A DNA stretch of 64,000 nucleotides from Clostridia bacterium (lineage in GTDB: Bacteria; Bacillota; Clostridia; Christensenellales; Aristaeellaceae). Of the stretch, positions 39,634 to 47,854 are shown one piece after another (the stretch's first letter is position 1; every line of letters begins with the position of its first letter). Below the pieces are notes generated by a model. It ran no database searches and was not told where the DNA came from. It saw nothing but the letters and a program-made list of their open reading frames with translations. Made by a program: the position numbers and the translations under genes. The DNA lies in NCBI GenBank assembly GCA_017429695.1, contig JAFROK010000033.1, forward strand, positions 30,223 through 94,222. Reading direction: 5' to 3'.

Positions 39634-40418
39634 TATTCAGCACCTCCCGACCGCATCGTCATCCGGACCGTGCTGGTCTGGTGGTCCGTTGTTTCCATTT
39701 CCACAGCCAGCTTCCGTCCGTTCCAGGAGGGCTCAAACCTGATCAGGTCACACAGCGGTTCGCCGTCGCTTCCGGGAACGAATCCCCTGTGCACATAAAC
39801 GTAATCGTCCGGGTCTCCGTCGTCTCCCCCGTCCTTGCTGGCTGTCTTATATGGATATTTGCTGTTGGTATTGTTCGCTGCGTTTTGGCTGTTGATCACT
39901 TTCTCAAACATGCCGTCGGATTCAGCGTCTTCAGCAGACGCAGATTCTTCGGGTGATTCGAGTTCGTCCTCCCAGAACTCATCGTCATCCGCATTTTCTT
40001 CGAGTTCGAGATACTGCTGGCCGGCTTTCAGTTCTTTCCGCTTAATCGTCTTGAAATATTCGGTATAGCCTTCCTGAAGGGATCCGTTATACGCATATAC
40101 TCGTTTGACCCAGACGTCTCCGAAGGAATCGCCGTACTTCCGGATAATCGAAAGGACTTTGACCTTCTCACCGTTCAGTTCAAACTCTTCCACTTCAATT
40201 TCGCCGTCGCCGCCGTCTTCTGCCCAGATGGTGCTGCGAAGAACGGTCGTCACAATCCGGATCGCATTGTTCTTCTCAGAACTTTCCACAGTGTTCCTGT
40301 ACAGCTGCGCTCCGACGGTTACCAGGAAGGTGCTTAGGATCGCGAACAGGGACAGAAGCAGCAGCACGAAAACATTCTGGATCATTTTGGGGGAATGCCC
40401 GATTGCCCGTTTGCTCAC
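39633..40418 (-). CDS. DUF4860-like membrane-anchored protein of the pilus-like operon
   Basis: 261 residues. After MSKRAIGHSPKMIQNVFVLL a single transmembrane helix (about 13-36) is followed by LVTVGAQLYRNTVESSEKNN; this block resembles the DUF4860 family that clostridia encode beside GspF-like and pilin-like genes. The extracellular part has an acidic stretch (ENADDDEFWEDELESPEESA) around 150. No enzymatic motif is visible. The gene overlaps the previous stop by four bases. Confidence 0.7.
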   Translation of the reverse strand: MSKRAIGHSPKMIQNVFVLLLLSLFAILSTFLVTVGAQLYRNTVESSEKNNAIRIVTTVLRSTIWAEDGGDGEIEVEEFELNGEKVKVLSIIRKYGDSFGDVWVKRVYAYNGSLQEGYTEYFKTIKRKELKAGQQYLELEENADDDEFWEDELESPEESASAEDAESDGMFEKVINSQNAANNTNSKYPYKTASKDGGDDGDPDDYVYVHRGFVPGSDGEPLCDLIRFEPSWNGRKLAVEMETTDHQTSTVRMTMRSGGAE

Positions 40419-40735
40419 TTGTTTTCAGCCCCCTTCACTTCAACAATGATATCGGGGAGCACGTTCGAAGCGAACGGTTTTTCTCGGAATGAAACGAAAT
40501 ACTTTTCCTGATTGTATGACAGGTTGTAATTGTCCCTCAGATACTGAACATCTTCCGGATAGGTTCCTTCCACAACGTAGCAGGTCAGCGCCGCATTTTT
40601 GACCGCTTCTTTGATGATCTTGAGCTCGCGCCCGTCGCTTTTATTCGTAATGTTGTTGATCAGGAGCACAAAAGCGACAATCAGAACGACGAAAATGAGA
40701 ACTGCCGCGATGTCTTTTTTACTGATGTTCTTCAT
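40415..40735 (-). CDS. Small single-TM (pseudopilin-like) protein
   Basis: 106 residues: MKNISKKDIAAVLIFVVLIV begins a transmembrane helix to about residue 28, followed by a compact domain with Lys/Tyr/Val-rich strands ending VKGAENK. It lacks a Gly/Glu prepilin signature. Start ATG with GGAGC eight bases upstream; its stop overlaps the next gene. Role assigned only from the operon. Confidence 0.6.
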   Translation of the reverse strand: MKNISKKDIAAVLIFVVLIVAFVLLINNITNKSDGRELKIIKEAVKNAALTCYVVEGTYPEDVQYLRDNYNLSYNQEKYFVSFREKPFASNVLPDIIVEVKGAENK

Positions 40736-40777
40736 CTCGTTCGCTCCTTTCGTAAGATCGAACCATTCAGGAACCCC

Positions 40778-40817
40778 AAAGGGCTTTCCGACCGCCCTTT
40801 GGAATCCTTCGGGTCCG
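40778..40817. repeat. Double-hairpin repeat, copy 3 (inverted, stem with compensatory changes)
   Basis: CCAAAGGGC-tttccgacc-GCCCTTTGG is a perfect 9-bp stem, then AATCCTTCGGGTC. Compared with the copy at 59416, two stem base pairs are exchanged on both arms while the loop is kept. Orientation is opposite to the other copies. It lies 36 bases after the GspF-like stop. Confidence 0.8.
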
Positions 40818-40852
40818 CTGCTAAATAATGTTGAATGCTTTTCCAGGCTGGA

Positions 40853-41923
40853 TTACATTGCACTGAGAACGCCGGCCATCGGCAGCATCACGCTCAGCAG
40901 GATCGCGCCGATAACAATGCTCAGCAGGGCAACCAGGGTAGGTTCGACGATGGAGATCAGATGATCCAGGCCGTCTTCCACCTGTTCCTCGTAGATCTCG
41001 GCGATCTTGTCCATGACCTGCGGTTCGTGACCGGAGGCCGCGCCGACCTTCAGCATGCGGTTATGGAAATCCGCGAACAGGCCGCTCTTGGACAGCGCAT
41101 CTGAGAAGGTTTCGTCCTTCTTCATTTCCTCGCGGATAAAGTTGACCTTGTCAATGGATTCCTGATCCGCCAGGGCGGCAGGCGCCATCTGCAGGGCATT
41201 CTCCATCGGGAAACCGCTGGAGAGCATGAGGCCCAGAATACCGGCCACACGGGAGGCGGAAAGCTTTTCCGTCAGTTTCCGGACCGGCGGGAACAGGTTC
41301 TTCAGGAATTTTAACACCTTGTTCCGGGCTTTGGTCTTCAGCAGGATCGCGATCACAATAGCCAATACCACAATCAGGGCAATCAGGATCAGGACGGCCC
41401 AGCCGACAATCGTGCCGATCCGCATCAGGACGGAACCGCTGCTGGATGCATCCACACCCAGGGATTCCAGAACGCGGGTAAAGATTGGCAGCACGCGCCA
41501 CAGCAGGACGCCGATGATAATCACCAGCATGACGCCCAGCACGAGTGGATAGGTAATCGCGCTGACCGCGGCGGACCGGATACGGCCTTCCCGCTGGTAA
41601 TAGGTGGACAGGCTGTGCATGATGTCTTCGAGGCGGCCGGTCTGTTCACCGATATCCACCATCTCAATCATGTACGACGGCCAGTCTTCCTCATTCTCCT
41701 TCATGGCGACATAAAGGGAGCCGGTTTCATCGACCACTTTGTAAAGATTGGAATACGGATGAACTTTCGGATTTTTCTCCTTCATCTCGTCTTCCGCCAG
41801 CATCTCAATGCCGTCCCGCAGGGTCATACCGGAACTCAGCATCAGTGCGATCTGGTCGCAGAAGCTGCTCAGCTCTTCAGAGGACATAATTCTCTTTTTC
41901 TTTTTTCCTCCGATGATTGCCAT
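40853..41923 (-). CDS. Type II secretion / type IV pilus platform protein, GspF/PilC family
   Basis: 356 residues. Basic N terminus (MAIIGGKKKKRIMSSEELSS), then one T2SSF domain (ALMLSSGMTLRDGIEMLAED) and a second (ASRVAGILGLMLSSGFPMEN), with three membrane segments: after SAAVSAITYPLVLGVMLVII, around VLILIALIVVLAIVIAILL and at the C terminus. Family members form the inner-membrane platform on which the ATPase acts. Two F domains and normal length suggest it is functional. It follows the transglutaminase-like gene by 42 nt with GGAGGGG before its ATG. Confidence 0.9.
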   Translation of the reverse strand: MAIIGGKKKKRIMSSEELSSFCDQIALMLSSGMTLRDGIEMLAEDEMKEKNPKVHPYSNLYKVVDETGSLYVAMKENEEDWPSYMIEMVDIGEQTGRLEDIMHSLSTYYQREGRIRSAAVSAITYPLVLGVMLVIIIGVLLWRVLPIFTRVLESLGVDASSSGSVLMRIGTIVGWAVLILIALIVVLAIVIAILLKTKARNKVLKFLKNLFPPVRKLTEKLSASRVAGILGLMLSSGFPMENALQMAPAALADQESIDKVNFIREEMKKDETFSDALSKSGLFADFHNRMLKVGAASGHEPQVMDKIAEIYEEQVEDGLDHLISIVEPTLVALLSIVIGAILLSVMLPMAGVLSAM

Positions 41924-41965
41924 TCGTCATTCCCCTCCATTTTGCCGCTGTGGGCCAAGTCCGAA

Positions 41966-42817
41966 TTAATACCAGCGCAGCGTGGTATAGGTTTCCGATT
42001 TATTACTGGCGTTCAGTTCCGCCGTCGGATCGAAGAACACGTCTTCCCCATTAACAACTGCCAGCACCCAGGCATGCACCGTGCCGGATCCCAGCTGGCC
42101 GATGATCAGGCGGGCCGGAACGCCCTGGCTGCGAAGCATTGCACAGGTTACAGCCGACAGGTCCTGGCAGATGCCCATTTTCTTTTCCCAGCATTCCTGA
42201 ATATTGGGCAGCATGCCGGAAGATCCGGCTACTGTAACGCTCTTGATGAAGTCATACTGGAAGTTTTTGAGAATGTAGCTCTTTACGGTGTTGAAGATTT
42301 CCTGCTGATCCGTCATGCCGTCGCAGATTTTGATTGCTTCCTTGACGCACGGGGAATCCGCTGTATAGTCGACATACTGGTTGGGATACAGGAAGCACCT
42401 CAGTTCGTCTTCCATATCGGCCGCGACTTTGCCCTGGCCGATCTTACCGTACTTCTTGCCGTCCACCTGTTTCCACAGGGTCAGCGTATAATTGGTCCGT
42501 CCGAGCTGCAGGGGAATCACTTCGTAATGCTGGCTTCCGTCTGCGTTTTTCTGCTTGGTGCCGTCGATATCATACTGGAGTTTGGTGCCGCCGGTTTCCA
42601 CAGTGAATTTCAGCTTGGTCTTCGTCTTCGGCGGTTTGACCATGACATACCCTTCGCTGGCATTACTGACATCCACGTACAGCTTATCTTTTTCAATCTT
42701 TTTCTTTCCGGTCTGCGGCATCAATACTTCTGCAAGAGAAAAAACCACAGAGCAGACGACCAACGCAACCACGGCGGTAACGCCGAGAATACGTTTTCTG
42801 CTCGCACTTGAGAACAT
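41966..42817 (-). CDS. Membrane-anchored transglutaminase-like protein
   Basis: 283 residues with an N-terminal signal anchor (RILGVTAVVALVVCSVVFSL). The C-terminal transglutaminase-like/papain-type domain shows the catalytic Cys in KKMGICQDLSAVTCAML, the His in GTVHAWVLAV and the Asp in VFFDPTAELN. Such domains act as cross-linking enzymes or as proteases/amidases outside the cell. First gene of the pilus-like operon, with a promoter at 42857. A plausible role is processing or cross-linking of the pilin-like products, or of the surface proteins encoded downstream; this is inference from position only. Confidence 0.85.
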   Translation of the reverse strand: MFSSASRKRILGVTAVVALVVCSVVFSLAEVLMPQTGKKKIEKDKLYVDVSNASEGYVMVKPPKTKTKLKFTVETGGTKLQYDIDGTKQKNADGSQHYEVIPLQLGRTNYTLTLWKQVDGKKYGKIGQGKVAADMEDELRCFLYPNQYVDYTADSPCVKEAIKICDGMTDQQEIFNTVKSYILKNFQYDFIKSVTVAGSSGMLPNIQECWEKKMGICQDLSAVTCAMLRSQGVPARLIIGQLGSGTVHAWVLAVVNGEDVFFDPTAELNASNKSETYTTLRWY

Positions 42818-42856
42818 TAGCTTTTCCTCCTTGTTTTACCATTTACAGTTACGGTA

Positions 42857-42885
42857 AGTTTATCATATTCCGACCGGCTTTGCAA
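42857..42885 (-). promoter_or_regulatory. Sigma-A promoter of the transglutaminase-GspF-PilT operon
   Basis: Minus strand TTGCAA (42880-42885), 17-nt spacer, TAAACT (42857-42862), about 40 nt before the first gene. Confidence 0.75.
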
Positions 42886-42982
42886 CTGTTTTTGCGGTTC
42901 TTTGTCCGCTTTTCTGTGGTTCTTTTGTCCGCTTTTCGTCAGGGTTTCCGTCCCGGACAGCCAACATTCCGGAAAAGAAGCG

Positions 42983-43010
42983 GAAAAGGGCACGGGATTT
43001 TCCCGTGCCC
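42983..43010 (-). terminator. Intrinsic terminator after the Cys-rich repeat protein gene
   Basis: Minus strand GGGCACGGGA-aaa-TCCCGTGCCC then TTTTCCG, 31 bases after the stop at 43042. Confidence 0.88.
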
Positions 43011-43041
43011 GGATCATTCTACGGAAATAGACAGGAATTTT

Positions 43042-44541
43042 TTACCAGATTTCACACAGCATCAGAACCTGGTCACAGTACATCCGATTGATAATCTCCT
43101 CTGAAACATCCGGATCGGCCGCAGGCAGGCTGTCCAGCATGACCTTTTCTTTTTCAATCAAATCATTGAAAGCGTTCTGGTACTGGTCAATCGCCAAGCG
43201 GGCGCCATCTCCTGCCGCCCGGTATTTTGCATTCAGTGTCTGTTCAAAGCTCTTCTGCCAATTTTCCTGCTTTGTATGTTCAGCACACAGGGCGATATGA
43301 AGCAGGAGGCTTCCCTCATCTGTCACGGATGCGGTCACCTGGCACTTGTCCGCCGGGGCATCGCCTTCTATCACGGTATAGTCTCCGCTCAGAAGTCCCT
43401 TTTCCGTGTTTGCATGCAGGAAGCACAGCCCGGCACATTGTTTTTCAAGGACAATGCTCAGCCGCTGATTGACCTGGGCGGGATCGTCCGGATAAACCTC
43501 CTGAAGCAGCGCAGTCAGGCTTATCAGATATGTTTCATATGCTGCCTGCTCGTCCAGGATGGCCTGCTGAGCTGTCTCATTTGCAGCGACCAGCTCATCA
43601 TATTCTTTCGCCAGCGCATCCTTCCACAGGTCGGCAGCTTCAGTCCATGCTTTTTCCGCATCTGCGGTATCAGCTGTCAGCGCAGCCACCTGATCTGCAA
43701 CGAGAGAATGGAGCACGCAGTACCGCAGTTCTTCTTCCAGCGTATAATCCCCCATGCCCTTCAGAACCTTGATGCAGCTGTCCGCCGTTGTTTCATCCGG
43801 TGTGGTTTCCGGCACAGGTTCACCGGTATACGGGATTTCTTCTGTATACTGATGGGACGGATCCCGTTTGCAGGTGTAGGTCTTCTCGCCGGGTTTCTCC
43901 GGGGTGGGTTCAATCGTGATCACGCCTTCATCCCATTCATGGCCCAGTGCGGCAAGTGAAGTGCTTTCCGTGTTGCCGCAGCGGTTGCACTTACGGGAGC
44001 GTTTGCCCTTTTCTTCGCAGGTTGGCTCCTGCGTTGTCGTCCATTCGCTCCAACTGTGCCCGAAGGCTGGTATTTCTTCTTTCTTCTGGTCTTCGTCTTG
44101 TTCAGTCGCACCGCATGTGGAGCATACGTAATAATACTCCTTATATCCTGTTGTGGTGCACGTCGCAGCCTTTTCATTCACCTGTTCATGCCAGTAATGG
44201 CCGATTACGGGAATCGTAGCTTCCTCAGTTGCGCCGCAGCGGGTGCAGGTATGAACCTTCCGGCCCTCCTCCGCGCAGGCAGCTTCCTTCAGGATGGTCC
44301 AGTCGCTCCAGGCATGCTCCAGGGCAGGCACGGGTTCAAACCGTTCCGCTCCGCATTTGGTGCAGGTGTAATGCATCGTTCCGGTAACCACGCACTGCGG
44401 CTCTGGATCGTATCTGCCTTCCCAGTTGTGCTGCCCGCCCGACGGGCATTCACCCGTGTCTTCCGCCAGTGCGCTGAAGGGCACCATGCCCAGCAGCATC
44501 ACCAGGGATAACGCCACAGCCAGCCATTTTCTGATGTGCAT
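43042..44541 (-). CDS. Secreted protein with CxxC-containing repeats and LprI-like C-terminal region
   Basis: 499 residues. The ATG at 44541 (MHIRKWLAVALSLVMLLGMV) is chosen because GGAG lies seven bases upstream; the ATG two codons earlier sits on the ribosome site. After the signal peptide come about five repeats (residues 30-235) of the type GHxWxxWxxxxxPTCxxxGxxxxxCxxCGxxxxxxIPA, each with three Cys, one His and aromatic residues, suggesting bound metal or disulfides. A Thr/Pro hinge leads to a helical C-terminal half with scattered Cys ending MYCDQVLMLCEIW, which resembles DUF1311/LprI-type domains only loosely. Function unknown; surface-located. Single-gene unit with its own promoter and terminator. 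Confidence 0.75.
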   Translation of the reverse strand: MHIRKWLAVALSLVMLLGMVPFSALAEDTGECPSGGQHNWEGRYDPEPQCVVTGTMHYTCTKCGAERFEPVPALEHAWSDWTILKEAACAEEGRKVHTCTRCGATEEATIPVIGHYWHEQVNEKAATCTTTGYKEYYYVCSTCGATEQDEDQKKEEIPAFGHSWSEWTTTQEPTCEEKGKRSRKCNRCGNTESTSLAALGHEWDEGVITIEPTPEKPGEKTYTCKRDPSHQYTEEIPYTGEPVPETTPDETTADSCIKVLKGMGDYTLEEELRYCVLHSLVADQVAALTADTADAEKAWTEAADLWKDALAKEYDELVAANETAQQAILDEQAAYETYLISLTALLQEVYPDDPAQVNQRLSIVLEKQCAGLCFLHANTEKGLLSGDYTVIEGDAPADKCQVTASVTDEGSLLLHIALCAEHTKQENWQKSFEQTLNAKYRAAGDGARLAIDQYQNAFNDLIEKEKVMLDSLPAADPDVSEEIINRMYCDQVLMLCEIW

Positions 44542-44607
44542 GTACATTCTCCTCTCGTATTCACATAAACAAGGCTTTTGTGTTATTACTGTTGTCTTTC
44601 GCGCATT

Positions 44608-44636
44608 ATCCTACCACACTTATCCGTCTCAGGCAA
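44608..44636 (-). promoter_or_regulatory. Promoter of the Cys-rich repeat protein gene
   Basis: Minus strand TTGCCT (44631-44636), 17 nt, TAGGAT (44608-44613); it overlaps the tail of the HU terminator. Confidence 0.65.
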
Positions 44637-44674
44637 GAAAAAAAAGAACCCGCGGATCACCATCCACGGATTCT
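44633..44674 (-). terminator. Intrinsic terminator after hup
   Basis: Minus strand AGAATCCGTGGAT-ggtg-ATCCGCGGGTTCT (13 bp with G-U pairs) followed by TTTTTTTTCTTG, 14 bases after the HU stop. Confidence 0.92.
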
Positions 44675-44687
44675 TTTATGAACAGAA

Positions 44688-44963
44688 TTACTTGTTCACG
44701 GCATCCTTCAGGGCTTTGCCGGCCTTGAACGCGGGGGCCTTGCAGGCAGCGATCTTCACGGAGTCGCCGGTGCGGGGGTTGCGAGCCACGCGGGCAGGAC
44801 GGTTCTTGGTTTCGAAAGTGCCAAAGCCAATCAGCTGGACTTTGTCGCCCTTGGCCAGGCTCTCAGCGATCACGTCGAGCACGCCGTTCAGCGCCAGTTC
44901 GGATTCTTTCTTGGACAGTTCGGTCTTCGCCGCCAGAGCAGCAATCAGTTCGCCCTTATTCAT
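44688..44963 (-). CDS. hup: DNA-binding protein HU
   Basis: 91 residues, the standard length. MNKGELIAALAAKTELSKKE, the central GDKVQLIGFGTFETKNRPAR and the beta-arm RNPRTGDSVKIAACKAPAFK are diagnostic of HU; the tail is KAGKALKDAVNK. Histone-like protein that bends and compacts the nucleoid DNA. GGAGGG precedes the ATG and a near-consensus promoter drives it as a single gene. Confidence 0.98.
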   Translation of the reverse strand: MNKGELIAALAAKTELSKKESELALNGVLDVIAESLAKGDKVQLIGFGTFETKNRPARVARNPRTGDSVKIAACKAPAFKAGKALKDAVNK

Positions 44964-44997
44964 TGGGTAACCCTCCTTGCAATAATAATGCGTTACC

Positions 44998-45025
44998 AGT
45001 ATACAGAAACCGCGTTAACTGTCAA
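44998..45025 (-). promoter_or_regulatory. Strong sigma-A promoter of hup
   Basis: Minus strand TTGACA (45020-45025, consensus), 16-nt spacer, TATACT (44998-45003). Confidence 0.88.
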
Positions 45026-45096
45026 GCTTTTTTTCTCAAAATGCTTGATTTTTCGCCATTTCAGGGGCTTTCCGCCCAAAAAAAGCGTGCCTGGAT

Positions 45097-45125
45097 TTGT
45101 GAAAGCGGGCTTCCTGTGGTAAACT
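45097..45125 (+). promoter_or_regulatory. Promoter of miaA
   Basis: TTGTGA, 17-nt spacer, TAAACT, 41 nt before the ATG. It diverges from the hup promoter. Confidence 0.7.
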
Positions 45126-45166
45126 GCTGATAACTGCGGAAGAACAGGACCGGGAGGAAAAATGCC

Positions 45167-46057
45167 ATGCTGCCGAAACTGATCGTGATCGAAGGAACCA
45201 ATGCCTCCGGAAAAAGCGCGCTGGGCGTAAAGCTCGCCGCCCGTTTCAACGGCGAAATCATCTCCGCTGATTCACGCCAGGTATATGAGCGGCTGGATCT
45301 CGGTTCCGGTAAAATTACGCCGGAGGAAATGGACGGTGTTCCCCATCACCTGCTGAATGTTGTCAGGCCCGGGGAATTCTTTTCCATGGCGGATTTCCAG
45401 CGCCTGAGCTACCAGGCGATTGACGGCATTCTGGCCCGCGGCCGCATACCCTTCCTGGTCGGCGGCACCGGGCTGTATGTGGATGCCGTCGCTGACGGAT
45501 ACAACCTGAGTGAAAAAGCAACGGATCTTTCCCTCCGGGCTGAACTGGAAACCTATGACACGCCTGCTCTTTATGAAATGCTGAAAGAAAAAATCCCGGA
45601 TACGGATATCGATCCGAGAAACCGCCACCGGGTCATGCGGATGCTGGAAAAACTGGCTGTCGGCGATGCGCAGCCCACCGGCAAAACGCCCCGCTACACC
45701 CTGCTGAAGCTGGGCGTCACCTGGCCGCGCGAAATCCTGAAGCAGCGGATTGACGAACGTCTGGAGATGAGGCTGAAAGCCGGCATGGTGGACGAGGTGA
45801 AAGCCATGCTGGATGACAGTGTCAGTCCAGAATTCCTTGTGAAGCTGGGTCTGGAATACAAATACCTGACCTGGTACCTGACCGGAAAAATAGGTTATGA
45901 GCAGATGGTTGACGAGCTTGGAAACGCCATCAAGCGCTTTGCCAAACGACAGATGACCTGGTTCCGCCGGGACAGCCGCATCATCTGGCTCGACATGTCC
46001 GCCGACCCCGTCTCCCAGGCCGAAAAGCTCATCCGGGAGTTCCTCGGCGATCAGTGA
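45167..46057 (+). CDS. miaA: tRNA dimethylallyltransferase
   Basis: 296 residues. Adds a dimethylallyl group to A37 of tRNAs reading UNN codons. The P-loop is GTNASGKSALG (commonly GPTASGKT), followed by ISADSRQVYERLDLGSGK, the GVPHHLLNVV motif, the conserved PFLVGGTGLYVDAV, DPRNRHRVMRMLE and a tail KRFAKRQMTWFRRDSRIIWL, all in family order. GGAGG lies nine bases before the ATG. The variant P-loop and slightly short length still fit MiaA. Its 3' end overlaps that of the convergent esterase gene by seven bases; no terminator is visible. Confidence 0.93.
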   Translation: MLPKLIVIEGTNASGKSALGVKLAARFNGEIISADSRQVYERLDLGSGKITPEEMDGVPHHLLNVVRPGEFFSMADFQRLSYQAIDGILARGRIPFLVGGTGLYVDAVADGYNLSEKATDLSLRAELETYDTPALYEMLKEKIPDTDIDPRNRHRVMRMLEKLAVGDAQPTGKTPRYTLLKLGVTWPREILKQRIDERLEMRLKAGMVDEVKAMLDDSVSPEFLVKLGLEYKYLTWYLTGKIGYEQMVDELGNAIKRFAKRQMTWFRRDSRIIWLDMSADPVSQAEKLIREFLGDQ

Positions 46058-47109
46058 TTCCTCAGTTCCCGGATCACCGTTTCCGCCAGTTCCTGCTGCG
46101 TTATCGCACTCGGGTGGTAATTGGCGCCATAACCGTTTTTCAGGCCGTTCTGTTCCTTCAGGGATACGGCCCGGATATGGCGGTCGCCGGTTTCTGCAAT
46201 ATAGTCCCGCACCGCCGCCTGCATATGTTCATTCAATCCTTCTCCCATTGCCCCGAGAATGCACAGCATCCGGGCATGGGGGTTGTTTTTTCTCACGGTT
46301 TTCAGGAATTGGGCATACATCTTCCGGTACTTTTCTTTCCGTTCCGGAAATTCCTGGCACCAGCTCAGGTCGTTGGTCCCCAGGTTGATAATGATATCGT
46401 CCGGCTGCCAGGCGCTGAAATCCCAGTCTATATCAGTCACCGTACGCCCGGAAGGCAGCACAAAGCCGTTCCGTCCGGTTTTTTCATAGTACGGCGGCAC
46501 CAGTTCCGACAGATTCGGCCTTTCCGGATTGTCCGTATATCCGGAAACAATGCCGTGGCCGCTGAAAGACGTCAGCATCCGGTCCAGGCCCAGCTGTTCA
46601 GCCAGGATCCCGGCATAGCTTTTCTCCGCGTTTTCCGTTTTCGTCGTGAACTGATCCTCCGGATTGTCTGTCTCCACGCCGTATCCGCATGTAATCGAAT
46701 CCCCGATGATCTCAATCTTCCCTGCCATATCCGGCAACGGCATCATGATCCCATCCGTTCGGATCTCTTCCAGCGCAAACAGGCTCTGGGTGCACTCGCT
46801 GAGCTTTTTCAGCCGCACTACCGCGCTCCGGGGCGTTTCTTCCCGGAACACTGTCACCGTTTCCTGTTCCTCTTTCATGCAGGCATCCCGGACTTTCTTC
46901 CCGTCCAGGTACACGGCATAGCGCGGGGTAATTCCCTGCCGGGCCGGATCGGTCACCGAATCATCCGCCCGCAGTAAAAAAGCAAGCTCTTTCGCCCCGC
47001 TGACCGTGAATGCGACCTCGCTCAGGGACGATACCATCCACAGCATATCTCCGTCCATCACCGTCCGGCCCATTATCCGGACCTGATTTCCATGAAATTT
47101 CCGAATCAT
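46051..47109 (-). CDS. SGNH/GDSL hydrolase, CE2-type acetyl-esterase-like
   Basis: 352 residues, no signal peptide. An N-terminal beta-sandwich (DGDMLWMVSSLSEVAFTVSG to about 125) precedes an SGNH domain with EIIGDSITCGYG (catalytic Ser), INLGTNDLSW (Asn block) and NYHPSAITQQELAE (catalytic His). This architecture is that of carbohydrate-esterase family 2 and related GDSL esterases, which remove acetyl groups from plant or host polysaccharides. GGAG lies eight bases before the ATG. It follows the HAD gene by 51 nt and probably shares its transcript. Substrate inferred, not shown. Confidence 0.85.
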   Translation of the reverse strand: MIRKFHGNQVRIMGRTVMDGDMLWMVSSLSEVAFTVSGAKELAFLLRADDSVTDPARQGITPRYAVYLDGKKVRDACMKEEQETVTVFREETPRSAVVRLKKLSECTQSLFALEEIRTDGIMMPLPDMAGKIEIIGDSITCGYGVETDNPEDQFTTKTENAEKSYAGILAEQLGLDRMLTSFSGHGIVSGYTDNPERPNLSELVPPYYEKTGRNGFVLPSGRTVTDIDWDFSAWQPDDIIINLGTNDLSWCQEFPERKEKYRKMYAQFLKTVRKNNPHARMLCILGAMGEGLNEHMQAAVRDYIAETGDRHIRAVSLKEQNGLKNGYGANYHPSAITQQELAETVIRELRNH

Positions 47110-47134
47110 TGATCTGTCTCCATTTCCGCAAATC

Positions 47135-47155
47135 CATCTGACAACTGATAACTGA
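47135..47155. repeat. Heptamer repeat array, three units
   Basis: CATCTGA-CAACTGA-TAACTGA, six bases downstream of the HAD gene's stop codon. Same heptamer family as at 56952, 58033 and 60294. Confidence 0.65.
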
Positions 47156-47160
47156 ATCTT

Positions 47161-47835
47161 TTATCCAAACAGATAATTGTACAGTTCCTTCACCGTTTTG
47201 AAATACGACCCGCAGTTTTCCCGCATAAACCGCTCAATCATCTCGATATCATTGGCCCATCCGGCCGCCGCAAACGGCACCCCGGCAGCTTTCGCCATAT
47301 CGTATCCCGGCTTCAGGTCGTCCACCACCAGCATTTCCTCCGGTTTCAGCCCGAGGCTTTTCATAATCTGCTCCAGCGGCCATATCGCAGGTTTCCGCTG
47401 TTCCGGCGCACATTCCCATCCGTAGATCAGGTCCGGCTCCGGCAGGTCGTTCTCCCGGTAATCCCGTAGGATATTTTCCTTGAACGAATGGCTGACCACA
47501 CAGATTTTTCCGCCCTGCTTTTTCTGTTCCAGCAGGATTTCCCGGATTCCCGGATATGCCTTCGGCACATGGTGTTTCACATATTCCTTCCAGTAGGCTT
47601 CCTCATCCAGCATCTGCTCCCAGGTCATCCCACAGATTTTCGTGAACATGTCAATCACGCCGGGATCGAAATTATAGGTAAAGTATTCCTCCAGCGTCAG
47701 ATGAATGTCCGGAAAAAACTTCTCCATATATTCCACAAAGCAGGGATAATGGACAGTCGCGGTGGAATTCACCGTCGTATCGTCATGGTCCATCACCAGG
47801 CATTTGAAACGGAGGGACGGTCTTTTTTGTTCCAT
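47161..47835 (-). CDS. HAD-superfamily hydrolase
   Basis: 224 residues. Motif I is KCLVMDHDDTTVNST (catalytic Asp and the second Asp; the usual Gly before Thr is Asp), motif II ICVVSHS, and motifs III/IV are found at RKPAIWPLEQIMKSLGLKPEEMLVVDDLKPG. An alpha-helical cap lies between motifs I and II. Phosphatase of phosphoglycolate/beta-phosphoglucomutase type; the substrate cannot be told. It starts 19 nt after the CotH-family gene and is probably in the same operon. Confidence 0.88.
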   Translation of the reverse strand: MEQKRPSLRFKCLVMDHDDTTVNSTATVHYPCFVEYMEKFFPDIHLTLEEYFTYNFDPGVIDMFTKICGMTWEQMLDEEAYWKEYVKHHVPKAYPGIREILLEQKKQGGKICVVSHSFKENILRDYRENDLPEPDLIYGWECAPEQRKPAIWPLEQIMKSLGLKPEEMLVVDDLKPGYDMAKAAGVPFAAAGWANDIEMIERFMRENCGSYFKTVKELYNYLFG

Positions 47836-47854
47836 TTTTTGCTCCCTTTGTCCT

